This document shows, piece after piece, positions 45,101-57,682 of a stretch of DNA of 64,000 nt. A program made the position numbers and the translations under genes. The notes beneath the pieces were generated by a model. It worked only from the letters and a program-made list of their open reading frames with translations. It was not told the origin of the DNA and made no database searches. How positions within the stretch are numbered: position 1 is the stretch's first letter; each line of letters opens with the position of its first letter. The DNA lies in contig MU008187.1 of the NCBI GenBank assembly GCA_010909165.1, positions 376,247 through 440,246 on the forward strand. Direction: 5' to 3'. This DNA is from Anthoceros angustus. Its lineage: Eukaryota > Streptophyta > Anthocerotopsida > Anthocerotales > Anthocerotaceae.

Positions 45101-48100
45101 TCAAGCTGACGAGCTACATGACAAACTGCGTTCGGAAGACGGGGGGAATGTCGAGGTAGAAATTCTCATGAGTAGAATTGACCAATCTGAAGAGCAAATC
45201 AAACAGTTTCTGCAACATCATGTTGTACCAGCCTCCAGGAGGTTGGAAATGGAATCAAAGATTCAAGATTTAGAAACTTTCAGAGCTCAGCTGGAGAGCC
45301 AGTTGGCAGATGAACGCAGAAGCAGCAAAAACCAACTGGATGAACTTTGGCAGCGACTGGATGGTCACACAGCAAGTGCGCAAGAAATGCAGGCTGAGAT
45401 AGAAGCTCTCAAACTAGAACGGTCTGAGCTGCAGCGGCAGCTCACAGATGCTCAGGAAGACATCAAGAACTCTAGATCTTACATACAGGATCTACTTCAA
45501 AAGGTGGACAACCAAGCAGAGAACAAGAAGCGGATTGGAGCGGCTGAGATGGAAAAGTTGTTGAATAGGATCGAGCGGTCTGAGAACCAGATTAAGCAGT
45601 ACCTTGAGGATCATGTCTCTCAGGAATCAAGGCAAATGCAATTGGAGGCAAAACTTGAAAAGCTCGAAGCTGAACGAGCAGATCTCGAGAACCAGCTGGT
45701 GAAACAAAGGAGGGGTAGCGAGTCACAGATAGAGGATCTATTCCAGCAACTAAATGTCCACTCGTCCACATCCCAAGAGTTGGAAGCCAAGCTTGCAGCT
45801 CTTCAGATTGAGAAGACTGAATTAGTGCGGCAGCTGAACGATATGCAAGAAGAACTAAGACAGTCGAAGGAGCACCCACATCGGGTTTCGTTGATCATGC
45901 ACATTGCCACGAGAGATGAAGCTATTGAAAGGCAGCTTCAAGAAGCGCAAGAAGAGGGCAGGCTGAGCAAATCTGAGGCTCAGCACCTGCATGTCAAACT
46001 CACAGCTCAGATAGCAAAAATTGAACAGATGGAGTCAAGAATCAACGAACTTGAAGAGAGGAGGGGTGAATTAGAAGGCCAACTTGCTCATTCGCATGAT
46101 GAAAGGAGAAAGAGTTCGTCCAACGTTGCTTTGCTCCAGGGTCGTATAGCTACGTTTGATAGTGAGATTGACAACAAGGTTAAGGAGTTGAGAAGAGCAC
46201 GAGCTTCTCTGAAGACCAGACTCGAAGAGTATCAGATAGATATCCCTGAAGACAGTGGAGAGCACCACGATGTCGACGAGGATGGTGAAGCTGGGAATTA
46301 TGATTTCGTTACAGGAGACATGCGTTTGGATACCTCAGTGAACAACTTTGGACAAGAGCAAGCGAAAGTTTTGCGTACAATTGCAAAACTGGAGAAGCAG
46401 GTGGTAGTTCTGTCTGCAGATAAGGCTGAGTTGACAAGAAAACTCTCGCATGCTCAAAGTGAGCTTAAGACTTGTAAGACTTGTATCGAGGAGCTCAGCA
46501 ATCGCCAAGCGGTTTCCTTGGTTATGAATGTTGAGTCTAAGGACGAAGCTATTGAGAGGCAGCTCCTTGAAGCCCTGGAAGAGGGCAGGATACGGGAGTC
46601 TCAGGTTGAGGAACTCCATCGTCAACTTACGGGGCAGATTACTAAACTTCACGACATGGCATCTAGGATAGTGGATCTAGAAACGATGAGGAAAGAGCTT
46701 GAAGACCAGGTTTCCGAAGCACAAGATGCGAAGAGGAAAAGTCTATCTCAGGTCGACTTGCTAATGGTTCGCATAGCAGCGTTTGATAAAGAGATCGACT
46801 CCAAAGTGAGGGACCTTCAGAAAGCAAGATCAGCACTGGAGGGCAGACTGAAGGAGCTGCAGATCGATTTGGATTTGGGCGACGTACTTAATGATGTAAC
46901 GATGCATCCCGATGCCGGTGACCAGAGTGACGAAGGATCAAGAGGCTTAGAGGATCAACTGAAAGCATTTGAACGTGAGAATGCCAAATTCCTGCAAATT
47001 ATTGAGAAGTTGGAAAGGCAGGTGGTATCTGTTTCAGGAGAACGAACTGAACTAGCAAGGCAACTTCTGCAGGCTCAAGCGGAAAACCAGGAGCTTCGTC
47101 AGAAGCCCCAGGTTTCAATGGTCATGAATGTGGAGTCGAAGGATGAAGCGCTGGAAAGGCAGCTCCTAGAGGCTCAAGAGGAAGGCAGGTTGACAAGAAG
47201 CCAGGTTCAGGAGCTTCACGCCCAACTTTCCGATAAACTTGCTAGGATTGAGGAAATGGGGTCACGGGTCGCAGAGCTTGAGACTATGAGGAGTAGCTTG
47301 GAAGAGCAGCTTTCTCACTCCCATGAGGATAGAAGGCAAAGCCTCTCGCATGTGGACAGGTTGCAGGTACGAATCGCAGAATTTGACAAGGAGATTGAGT
47401 CGAGAGTTGAGACACTGCAGACAGCCAGAATGTCGTTGGAGGGAAGGCTGCAAGAGCTAAACATAGACCTTGATTTTGATGACATTTTGGAGGATGGCCA
47501 CCAAAATCATGTAACTGAGGTTCATGGTGAAGAGGTTTTGGCACACCGTCTCAAAGCTCTTGAGAAAGAGAATGCAAGATCTTTGAAAATCATATCGAAA
47601 TTAGAACGGCAGATGGTGTCTGTGACAAGTGAGAGGACCGAGTTGGCAGCGCAACTTGCGCGTTGTCAACAGGAACTCAGTAGCTGCCAGATGGAGATTC
47701 AGGACTTGAGTCATCAGCCTCGAGTTGCTTTGAAAATGAATATAGAGTCCAGGGATGACGCACTTGAAAGACAGCTACAAGAAGCTCAAGAAGAGGGCAG
47801 GCTGAGCAAATTCCAGGCTCAGCAACTTCACAGCCAACTCTCTGACAAAATTGCCACAATTGAGGAAATTGGATCAAGGGTTGCAGAGCTTGAAACAATG
47901 CGAAACAAATTAGAGGAGCAACTTTCACAGTCGCACCATGAAAGAAGGCAGACCATATCTCATGGAGAAATGTTGCAGGGACGGCTTGCCGCATTTGACA
48001 AGGAGATAGAGTCTAGAGTGGACGACCTCCAGAATGCCAGAGCTTCACTGGAGAGGAGGTTAGAAGAGATTGGAATAGACCTCAACTTTGATGATCTCTT

Positions 48101-51100
48101 GCAGGGTGATCATGATGAAGGTGCTGGGCATGAGAATGAGGGCAGCTTAGAGATGCGGTTAAAAGCATTGAAGACAGAGAATGCAAAATCTTTGAGCATT
48201 GTATCCAGATTGGAGAAGCAGATGGTCACCTTGTCTCAAGAGAAGGCCGAATTGGCCTCTCAACTTTCACATTGTCGACTTGAACTGCATAGCTGTAAGG
48301 AAGAAATTGAAGAGCTTTGTCATCAGCCTCGAATTGCATTGACAATGAATGTGGAGTCCAGGGATGAAGCACTTGAAAGACAGCTACAAGAAGCTCAAGA
48401 AGAGGGCAGGCTGAGCAAGTTCCAGGCTCAGCAACTTCACAGCCAACTCTCTGACAAAATTGCCAGAATTGAGGAAATAGGATCAAGGGTTACAGAGCTT
48501 GAAAATATGAGAAACAAATTAGAAGACCAGCTTGCGCAGTCACACGATGAAAGAAGGCAGAGCGTGTCTCAAGGCGACATGCTCCAGATACGACTTGCAG
48601 CAGTTGACAAGGAGATAGAGTCAAGAGTCGAAGACCTACAGAATGCAAGAACGTCACTGGAGGGGAGGCTAAAAGAGATAGGAATAGATCTCAACTTTGA
48701 TGATCTCTTGGAGGGTGATCATGATGAAGATGCTGAGCATCCCAGTGTGAGCAGTTTGGAGCTACGGTTGAAAGGGTTGAAAACTGAGAATGCAAAGTCT
48801 TTGAGCATTATATCCAGGTTAGAGAAGCAGATGGTCACCTTGTCTCAGGAGAGGCGGGAACTGACTTCTCAGCTTTCAGATTGTCGACTTGAACTGCATA
48901 GCTGTAAGGAAGAAAATGAAGAGCTTCGTCATCAGCCTCGAATTGCATTGACAATGAATGTGGAGTCCAGGGATGAAGCACTTGAAAGACAGCTACAAGA
49001 AGCTCAAGAAGAGGGCAGGCTGAGCAAGTTCCAGGCTCAGCAACTTCACAGCCAACTCTCTGACAAAATTGCCAGAATTGAGGAAATAGGATCAAGGGTT
49101 ACAGAGCTTGAAAATATGAGAAACAAATTAGAAGACCAGCTTGCGCAGTCACACGATGAAAGAAGGCAGAGCGTATCTCAAGACATGCTCCAGATACGAC
49201 TTGCAGCAGTTGACAAGGAGATAGAGTCAAGAGTCAAGACCTACAGAATGCAAGAACGTCACTGGAGGGGAGGCTAAAGAGATCGGAATAGATCTCAACT
49301 TTGATGATCTCTTGGAGGGTGATCATGATGAAGATGCTGAGCATCCCAGTGTGAGCAGCTTGGAGCTACGGTTGAAAGGGTTGAAAACTGAGAATGCAAA
49401 ATCTTTGAGCATTATATCCAGGTTAGAGAAGCAGATGGTCACCTTGTCTCAAGAGAGGCGGGAACTGACTTCTCAGCTTTCAGATTGTCGACTTGAACTG
49501 CATAGCTGTAAGGAAGAAATTGAAGAGCTTTGTCATCAGCCTCGAGTTGCTTTGAAAATGAATATAGAGTCCAGGGATGAAGCACTTGAAAGACAGCTAC
49601 AAGAAGCTCAAGAAGAGGGCAGGCTGAGCAAGTTCCAGGCTCAGCAACTTCACAGCCAACTCTCTGACAAAATTGCCAGAATTGAGGAAATAGGATCAAG
49701 GGTTACAGAGCTTGAAAATATGAGAAACAAATTAGAAGACCAGCTTGCAGTCACACGATGAAAGAAGGCAGAGCGTGTCTCAAGGCGACATGCTCCAGAT
49801 ACGACTTGCAGCAGTTGACAAGGAGATAGAGTCAAGAGTCGAAGACCACAGAATGCAAGAACGTCACTGGAGGGGAGGCTAAAGAGATAGGAATAGATCT
49901 CAACTTTGATGATCTCTTGGAGGGTGATCATGATGAAGATGCTGAGCATCCCAGTGTGAGCAGTTTGGAGCTACGGTTGAAAGGGTTGAAAACTGAGAAT
50001 GCAAAGTCTTTGAGCATTATATCCAGGTTAGAGAAGCAGATGGTCACCTTGTCTCAGGAGAGGCGGGAACTGACTTCTCAGCTTTCAGATTGTCGACTTG
50101 AACTGCATAGCTGTAAGGAAGAAAATGAAGAGCTTCGTCATCAGCCTCGAATTGCATTGACAATGAATGTGGAGTCCAGGGATGAAGCACTTGAAAGACA
50201 GCTACAAGAAGCTCAAGAAGAGGGCAGGCTGAGCAAGTTCCAGGCTCAGCAACTTCACAGCCAACTCTCTGACAAAGTTGCCAGAATTGAGGAAATAGGA
50301 TCAAGGGTTACAGAGCTTGAAAATATGAGAAACAAATTAGAAGACCAGCTTGCGCAGTCACACGATGAAAGAAAGCAGAGCGTATCTCAAGGCGACATGC
50401 TCCAGATACGACTTGCAGCAGTTGACAAGGAGATAGAGTCAAGAGTCGAAGACCTACAGAATGCAAGAACGTCACTGGAGGGGAGGCTAAAAGAGATCGG
50501 AATAGATCTCAACTTTGATGATCTCTTGGAGGGTGATCATGATGAAGATGCTGAGCATCCCAGTGTGAGCAGCTTGGAGCTACGGTTGAAAGGGTTGAAA
50601 ACTGAGAACGCAAAGTCTCTGAGCATTATATCCAGGTTAGAGAAGCAGATGGTCACCTTGTCTCAAGAGAGGCGGGAACTGACTTCTCAGCTTTCAGATT
50701 GTCGACTTGAACTGCATAGCCGTAAGGAAGAAAATGAAGAGCTTCGTCATCAGCCTCGGGTTGCATTGACAATGAATGTGGAGTCCAGGGATGAAGCACT
50801 TGAAAGACAGCTACAAGAAGCTCAAGAAGAGGGCAGGCTGAGCAAGTTCCAGGCTCAGCAACTTCACAGCCAACTCTCTGACAAAATTGCCAGAATTGAG
50901 GAAATAGGATCAAGGGTTACAGAGCTTGAAAATATGAGAAACAAATTAGAAGACCAGCTTGCGCAGTCACATGATGAAAGAAGGCAGAGTGTATCTCAAG
51001 GCGACATGCTCCAGATACGACTTGCAGCAGTTGACAAGGAGATAGAGTCAAGAGTCGAAGACCTACAGAATGCAAGAACGTCACTGGAGGGGAGGCTAAA

Positions 51101-54100
51101 AGAGATTGGAATAGATCTCAACTTTGATGATCTCTTGGAGGGTGATCATGATGAAGATGCTGAGCATCCCAGTGTGAGCAGTTTGGAGCTACGGTTGAAA
51201 GGGTTGAAAACTGAGAACGCAAAGTCTTTGAGCATTATATCCAGGTTAGAGAAGCAGATGGTCACCTTGTCTCAGGAGAGGCGGAACTGACTTCTCAGCT
51301 TTCAGATTGTCGACTTGAACTGCATAGCTGTAAGGAAGAAAATGAAGAGCTCAGCCTCGAATTGCATTGACAATGAATGTGGAGTCCAGGGATGAAGCAC
51401 TTGAAAGACAGCTACAAGAAGCTCAAGAAGAGGGCAGGCTGAGCAAATTCCAGGCTCAGCAACTTCACAGTCAGCTTTCTGATAAAGTTGCCAGAATTGA
51501 GGAAATAGGATCAAGGGTTGCAGAGCTTGAAACTATGAGAAACACATTAGAAAAGCAGCTTGTGCAGTCACATGATGAAAGAAGGCAGAGCGTATCTCAT
51601 AGCGACATGTTGCAGATACGACTTGCAGCATTTGACAAGGAGATAGAGTCAAGAGTTGAAGACCTACAGAATGCAAGAGCTTCACTGGAGGGGAGGCTAA
51701 AAGAATTTGGAATAGATCTCAACTTTGATGATCTCTTGGAGGGTGATCATGATGAAGGTGCTGAGCATCCCAGTGTGAGCAGCTTGGAACTTCGATTGAA
51801 AGCGTTGAAAACTGAGAACGCAAAGTCTTTGAGCATTATATCCAGGTTAGAGAAGCAGATGGTCACCGTGTCTCAAGAGAAGGGGAACTGACTTCTCAGC
51901 TTTCAGATTGTCGACTTGAACTGCATAGCTGTAAGGAAGAAAATGAAGAGCTTCGTCATCAGCCTCGAATTGCATTGACAATGAATGTGGAGTCCAGGGA
52001 TGAAGCACTTGAAAGACAGCTACAAGAAGCTCAAGAAGAGGGCAGGCTGAGCAAGTTCCAGGCTCAGCAACTTCACAGCCAACTCTCTGACAAAGTTGCC
52101 AGAATTGAGGAAATAGGATCAAGGGTTACAGAGCTTGAAAATATGAGAAACAAATTAGAAGACCAGCTTGCAGTCACATGATGAAAGAAGGCAGAGCGTA
52201 TCTCATAGCGACATGCTCCAGATACGACTTGCAGCAGTTGACAAGGAGATAGAGTCAAGAGTCAAGACCTACAGAATGCAAGAACGTCACTGGAGGGAGG
52301 CTAAAAGAGATTGGAATAGATCTCAACTTTGATGATCTCTTGGAGGGTGATCATGATGAAGATGCTGAGCATCCCAGTGTGAGCAGCTTGGAGCTACGGT
52401 TGAAAAGGGTTGAAAACTGAGAACGCAAAGTCTTTGAGCATTATATCCAGGTTAGAGAAGCAGATGGTCACCTTGTCTCAGGAGAGGCGGGAACTGACTT
52501 CTCAGCTTTCAGATTGTCGACTTGAACTGCATAGCTGTAAGGAAGAAAATGAAGAGCTTCGTCATCAGCCTCGGGTTGCATTGACAATGAATGTGGAGTC
52601 CAGGGATGAAGCACTTGAAAGACAGCTACAAGAAGCTCAAGAAGAGGGCAGGCTGAGCAAATTCCAGGCTCAGCAACTTCACAGCCAACTCTCTGACAAA
52701 ATTGCCAGAATTGAGGAAATAGGATCAAGGGTTACAGAGCTTGAAAATATGAGAAACACATTAGAAAAGCAGCTTGTGCAGTCACATGATGAAAGAAGGC
52801 AGAGCGTATCTCATAGCGACATGTTGCAGATACGACTTGCAGCAGTTGACAAGGAGATAGAGTCAAGAGTCAAGACCTACAGAATGCAAGAACGTCACTG
52901 GAGGGAGGCTAAAAGAGATTGGAATAGATCTCAACTTTGATGATCTCTTGAGGGTGATCATGATGAAGATGCTGAGCATCCCAGTGTGAGCAGTTTGGAG
53001 CTACGGTTGAAAAGGGTTGAAAACTGAGAACGCAAAGTCTTTGAGCATTATATCCAGGTTAGAGAAGCAGATGGTCACCTTGTCTCAGGAGAGGCGGGAA
53101 CTGACTTCTCAGCTTTCAGATTGTCGACTTGAACTGCATAGCTGTAAGGAAGAAAATGAAGAGCTTGGCCATCAGCCTCGAATTGCATTGACAATGAATG
53201 TGGAGTCCAGGGATGAAGCACTTGAAAGACAGCTACAAGAAGCTCAAGAAGAGGGCAGGCTGAGCAAATTCCAGGCTCAGCAACTTCACAGTCAGCTTTC
53301 TGATAAAGTTGCCAGAATTGAGGAAATAGGATCAAGGGTTGCAGAGCTTGAAACCACAAGAAATAAGCTGGAGAACCAGCTCTTCCAGTCACATGAGGAG
53401 AAGAGACAAAGTGTATCTCATAGCGACATGTTGCAGATACGACTTGCAGCATTTGACAAGGAGATAGAGTCAAGAGTTGAGGATTTGCAGAAAGCAAGAG
53501 CTTCACTGGAGGGGAGGCTAAAAGAATTTGGAATAGATCTCAACTTTGATGATCTCTTGGAGGGTGATCATGATGAAGGTGCTGAGCATCCCAGTGTGAG
53601 CAGCTTGGAACTTCGATTGAAAGCGTTGAAAACTGAGAACGCAAAGTCTTTGAGCATTATATCCAGGTTAGAGAAGCAGATGGTCACCGTGTCTCAAGAG
53701 AAGGGGGAACTGGCCTCTCAGCTTTCACATTGTCGACTTGAACTGCAAAATTGCAAGAACGAAATGGAGGAGCTTCGTCATCAGCCACGAGTTTCATTGA
53801 TAATGAATGTAGAGTCCAGGGATGAAGCGCTTGAAAGACAGCTACAAGAAGCCCAAGAAGAAGGTAGACTGAGCAAATCTCAGGCTCAGCAGCTCCATGT
53901 TCAGCTCAGTTCCCAAATTTCCAGAATTCAAGAAATGGAGTCCAAAGTTAATGAGCTTGAAACCACAAGAAATAAGCTGGAGAACCAGCTCTTCCAGTCA
54001 CATGAGGAGAAGAGACAAAGTGTATCTCATCTTGATGTCGTACAGTTGAGGATAGCAGCATTTGATAATGAGATTGAAAGTAAAGTTGCGGAACTGCGGA

Positions 54101-57100
54101 CAGCAAGAGCTACCTTGGAGACTAGGTTACGTGAGCTCCACATTGACCTGGACCTGGTGGATACAGATAGCCATGCGCTAAGCGACGCATCTGACGATGA
54201 TACTGAGAGAAACGGCTCTTTAGAGTTGAGGTTGAAGGCATTTGAGAAGGAGAAGAAACGGTTTTTAGATGTCATCTCCAGGCTGGAGAAGCAATTAGTG
54301 TCTTTGGCAGGGGAGAAGAGGGAGCTATCCAAAGATCTCTTTCAGGCTCGGCATGAGTTGGGTGCGTACAAAAAGCAGGTAGAGGAGCTAGGCGATCAGC
54401 CACGCCATCACGTTTCTTTGGTTATGAACGTGCACCCTAACGATGAGCTGATAGAAAGGCAGCTGTTGGAAGCTCAAGAGGAGGGTCGCGTTAGCAAGTC
54501 CCAGATTCACGAACTGCGTGACGAACTTATAGCACAGGTAGAAAAAGTTGAACGAATGGAGTCAAAGATACGTGAAGTTGAGAAAATGAGGGGTGAACTA
54601 GAGGCTCAGCTTCAGCAGTCCCATGAAGAGAGGAGACGAAGCACGTCACATCTAGATACATTACGGATGCAGCTAGCGGCCTTTGACTCAGAGATAGACA
54701 GTAGAGTTGAGGATTTGCAGAAAGCAAGAGCTGGTCTGGAGAGCAAAATGCAGGGTTTTCAGGAAGAACTCGATTCAGCCTATCAAGCAGATCCCATTTT
54801 GCTGCCTTCTGAAACTGCTGAACATTCTGGGGAAGGGGAAGCAATTGAGGTTACTCACGCAGTAGATGCAGAATCAGGAAGGTCAGACTATCCACTGCAG
54901 AATCGGCTGGGGGCTTTTGAAAAGGAACATGCACGATTCCTTCAAATCCATGAGAAACTTGAGGGGCAGCTCTTATCGTTGGCAGCTGAGAGGGACAAGT
55001 ACAAAGCTGACAGCATACGAGTGAAACAGGAGCTAGATGACCTGAAGAGACAAGTCGAGATTCATCTTAGTGCGAAAATGAGAGTTGAGACAACTGCTCT
55101 AGCACTGGGTCAAAGCAACGCTGACCTAGAGAGCCAGCTGAAGGAATTCGAGGATGGCAATGCAGCTGAGCTGTTTCAGGCTCAACTTGATATTTCGAGA
55201 CTGGCAATCGAACAGCTTATGGAGACTGAAAGAAAGGCTCTAGAAACTTCTCTGCAAAGGCTCAACTTGATATTTCGAGACTGGCAATCGAACAGCTTAT
55301 GGAGACTGAAAGAAAGGCTCTAGAAACTTCTCTGCAAAGGCTCAACTTGATATTTCGAGACTGGCAATCGAACAGCTTATGGAGACTGAATTTTTGGTGA
55401 TGCAGAGGAAACCGGTGCAGGAAGACGGCGATTGGAGACATGGCGTGCAAATCACAGTAGAAGTTATGGAGACTGAAAGAAAGGCTCTAGAAACTTCTCT
55501 GCAAAGGCTCAACTTGATATTTCGAGACTGGCAATCGAACAGCTTATGGAGACTGAAAGAAAGGCTCTAGAAACTTCTCTGCAAAGGCTCAACTTGATAT
55601 TTCGAGACTGGCAATCGAACAGCTTATGGAGACTGAATTTTTGGTGATGCAGAGGAAACCGGTGCAGGAAGACGGCGATTGGAGACATGGCGTGCAAAAT
55701 TCACACTTGGGGAGCCTGAGGGGTGAGGTTAGTGAGAAGGAGCGAAGAGCTCGTCAAGCAATCGAACAAGTGTCAGAGCTGCGGTCAGAAGAACTGGTCT
55801 GGAAGGACAAGATGAGACAGATGCAGGAACTGGTGAGGCTAGCTGCTGTGGAGGCATCTGCGATAAAAGCAGAGTTTGATGCTAGGGTGCAGCAGCTGGT
55901 TGACCAATGTCGTGCCTCAAAGGAACAGGAGAAGGTTCTAGAATCCAGGTTGGAGGAAGCCTTGAGTGAACTGGAGCAGTTGAAAGGATCAGAGAGGGGA
56001 GAAGGTCATGGAGAAGGATCACATCAAGTGCGAGCACGAGAGGGCAATGCAGCTGAGCTGTTTCAGGCTCAACTTGATATTTCGAGACTGGCAATCGAAC
56101 AGCTTATGGAGACTGAAAGAAAGGCTCTAGAAACTTCTCTGCAAAGGCTCAAAGCAGAGAATGATGTTGTAGTAAAATCAGGACAAGATCTAGATGTGTA
56201 TCAGCCTGCAGAATCGTCCTCGCATGGCCATTACATCGGTCTTGAGTCCCATCCACCGACCACAAGGTTCGATGAGGATGGATTTTTTTCTGACGGTGAT
56301 GCCATGACGAGCCACAATGGGAGGAAGCTGAAGGGAAAATCACCAAAGACGTTTCAGTCAACTCAGCCAGATAGAAGGGTTGTTCCTGCTGTGGGGAGGT
56401 CCCATGCGACCACCTCAAAGGTGCCTTCATCTCGACATGTCCAGGTAGGGCACACATTCGGCTTTACCGCAAGTGTGCAGGCCCACTTCTGCGACACAGT
56501 CTCCTTTACAACTGTGGCTCAAACCTTTCTACAGGTATGGAGGGGTCCTGACTTCTATCCTCAGGCTGCCCGGCAGGAGGTGCTCGTTCGTCCAATGCAG
56601 CAACATCGAGAGGTATAGTGTGCCGCGCAGCAAGGCTCAACATATATGCCTGTCATCTCGTATAAATCTCACTCTGTGGAATGATCCATGTTTGGCAGCA
56701 GTGTCTCTACTATCTTGATGAGCTCCAGTACCTGTGGTTGAAGTTCAGAAGCTTGGCTGAACCATAACTTTGAGCGTTCAGTGATCAGCAACTCACTGTG
56801 ATAAAGGCATGGGCTCATGTGACATGGGCCTCATGGCCAGTTCGTAATTGACGGGGAGAGCGCTGGAACTCGCATTTCAGCTACATCAAACAGCTGGAGG
56901 AGAGGGTAGTAGTTGTGAGGTTTCAGCAGTGCTTGTGCTCCTGAAAAAACACTTAACCTGAGCTCAACTCTTGTTCAGGTCCAGGAAGCAGTCCGGAGGC
57001 TGTTGTCTGCTGGGAGGACACAGAGCAGTCAAGCTCGAGCCACGGGCATGGTATTAAACTATAACCCGAGGAATTGTGAATCGGAAATCTGGTGGAGCCG

Positions 57101-57266
57101 AGACTGAATTTTTTTGGTGATGCAGAGGAAACCGGTGCAGGAAGACGGCGATTGGAGACATGGCGTGCAAATCACAGTAGAAGTTATGGAGAAAATCAGT
57201 CAAACAAACGAGTGTCTGGCTCGCTCCAAGGCACTGTTCCTTGGGTATTATTCCACCACATTTTAA
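42080..57266 (+). CDS. Giant NT-C2 coiled-coil protein with tandem repeats (frame broken as assembled)
   Basis: Exons: 42080-42157, 42328-42525, 42614-42736, 42839-42876, 43018-43099, 43188-56444 (very large), 56535-56612, 56979-57050 and 57126-57266. The first four exons encode an NT-C2 domain (FKFRFRVTQVPSGWEKLVIS, GSTRAHILGEATLDVALL, VVVQCITPRPG), the membrane-binding module of plant myosin-heavy-chain-like proteins such as At1g63300. The giant exon is almost all coiled coil: six copies of a motif like RIGRSEDQIKDFL (43.6-45.7 kb), then fifteen roughly 203-residue repeats (45.9-54.6 kb). The frame is open from 43188 to 49277, then breaks repeatedly at small indels to about 53 kb and again in a scrambled stretch at 55.2-55.7 kb. 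If repaired it would exceed 4,000 residues, against roughly 1,000 in seed-plant relatives. It is probably an organelle- or membrane-tethering scaffold (inference). Confidence 0.8.
43600..45750 (+). repeat. Six-fold coiled-coil repeat, N-terminal part
   Basis: Six degenerate units each hold a leucine-rich heptad opener and a second block: LDKIGRSEDQIKDFL, LNRIGRSEDQLRDYL, LDRIGRSEDQIKDFL, IARIDKSEEQIKQYL, MSRIDQSEEQIKQFL and LNRIERSENQIKQYL. Each is followed about 25 residues later by a LE.L+..LE.QL block. Spacing is about 125-135 residues. They are older than the 203-residue array, since they share residues but differ widely in DNA. Confidence 0.8.
45903..54640 (+). repeat. Fifteen tandem ~609 bp units in the coiled-coil exon
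   Basis: The marker codon after MN in (V/A)(S/L)xMNVES starts at 45903, 46530, 47130, 47742, 48351, 48960, 49564, 50169, 50778, 51379, 51987, 52593, 53200, 53809 and 54430. Spacings in the near-identical core (48351 to 53809) are 609, 604, 605, 609, 601, 608, 606, 607 and 609. Intact units are 203 codons. All deviations are shortenings, from small gaps at GCGC, GGCG, TCGAAG, GGGG or AAAA words. Outer units are more diverged and vary from 600 to 627 bp. Confidence 0.92.
55179..55700 (+). repeat. 80 bp tandem units interleaved with a copy of the gene's last exon
   Basis: An 80 bp unit (GGCTCAACTTGATATTTCG to TCTCTGCAAA) is repeated from 55179; since 80 is not a multiple of three it destroys the frame. 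At 55385-55470 and 55630-55697 the array switches into sequence otherwise found at 57104-57190, including intron bases TTTTTGGTGATGCAG and exon 9 start AGGAAACCGGTGCAG. The switches occur at GAGACTGAA and TTATGGAGA, 9 bp shared by both sources. An unduplicated in-frame version of the 80 bp unit lies at 56070-56150. Confidence 0.85.
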
Positions 57267-57682
57267 GAATTGCTCTTTGCAAAAATTCCAAGAGTTCATC
57301 TCAATGGCAGAGAACCACTTGGCAAAAACGACGGCAGGAACAAGTACTAAAAACACCAGCATCAAGGCGCTTCCAAGCCAACGTTTTATTCGCTTTTGAG
57401 CACATCGATGCATGCATGAACCGACGACCACTCCAGAGTTGTCAAAATACGGTCCAACCTTCCTGCCGAACAGAGCCGAACAGTCCCGAACATTGCCTCT
57501 CATACACCCAGCAGTTTCACACAGTTGATGTGGAAGACGGAGAGAACCAGTTAAGACTCGCCTTTTCCCCCAACGCCATGAAGTTCCCAGCTGCATTAAA
57601 AGAGATGTTCGGGCATCAGATCAAACCTCGTCCCAACGGCAACCCCGAAAGGAAAGGGGCAGCTGATGCACTTACAGTTGCC
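57267..57682. other. Convergent 3' intergenic region
   Basis: The stretch lies between the stop of the coiled-coil gene (57266) and the stop of the minus-strand mitochondrial gene (57683). It should contain both 3' UTRs; no gene is seen. Confidence 0.5.

Noticed and set aside
48226-52728. Repeated 86-codon minus-strand frames across the coiled-coil array
   Set aside because: They recur because the 609 bp unit recurs; they are antisense shadows of the repeat, not separate genes.
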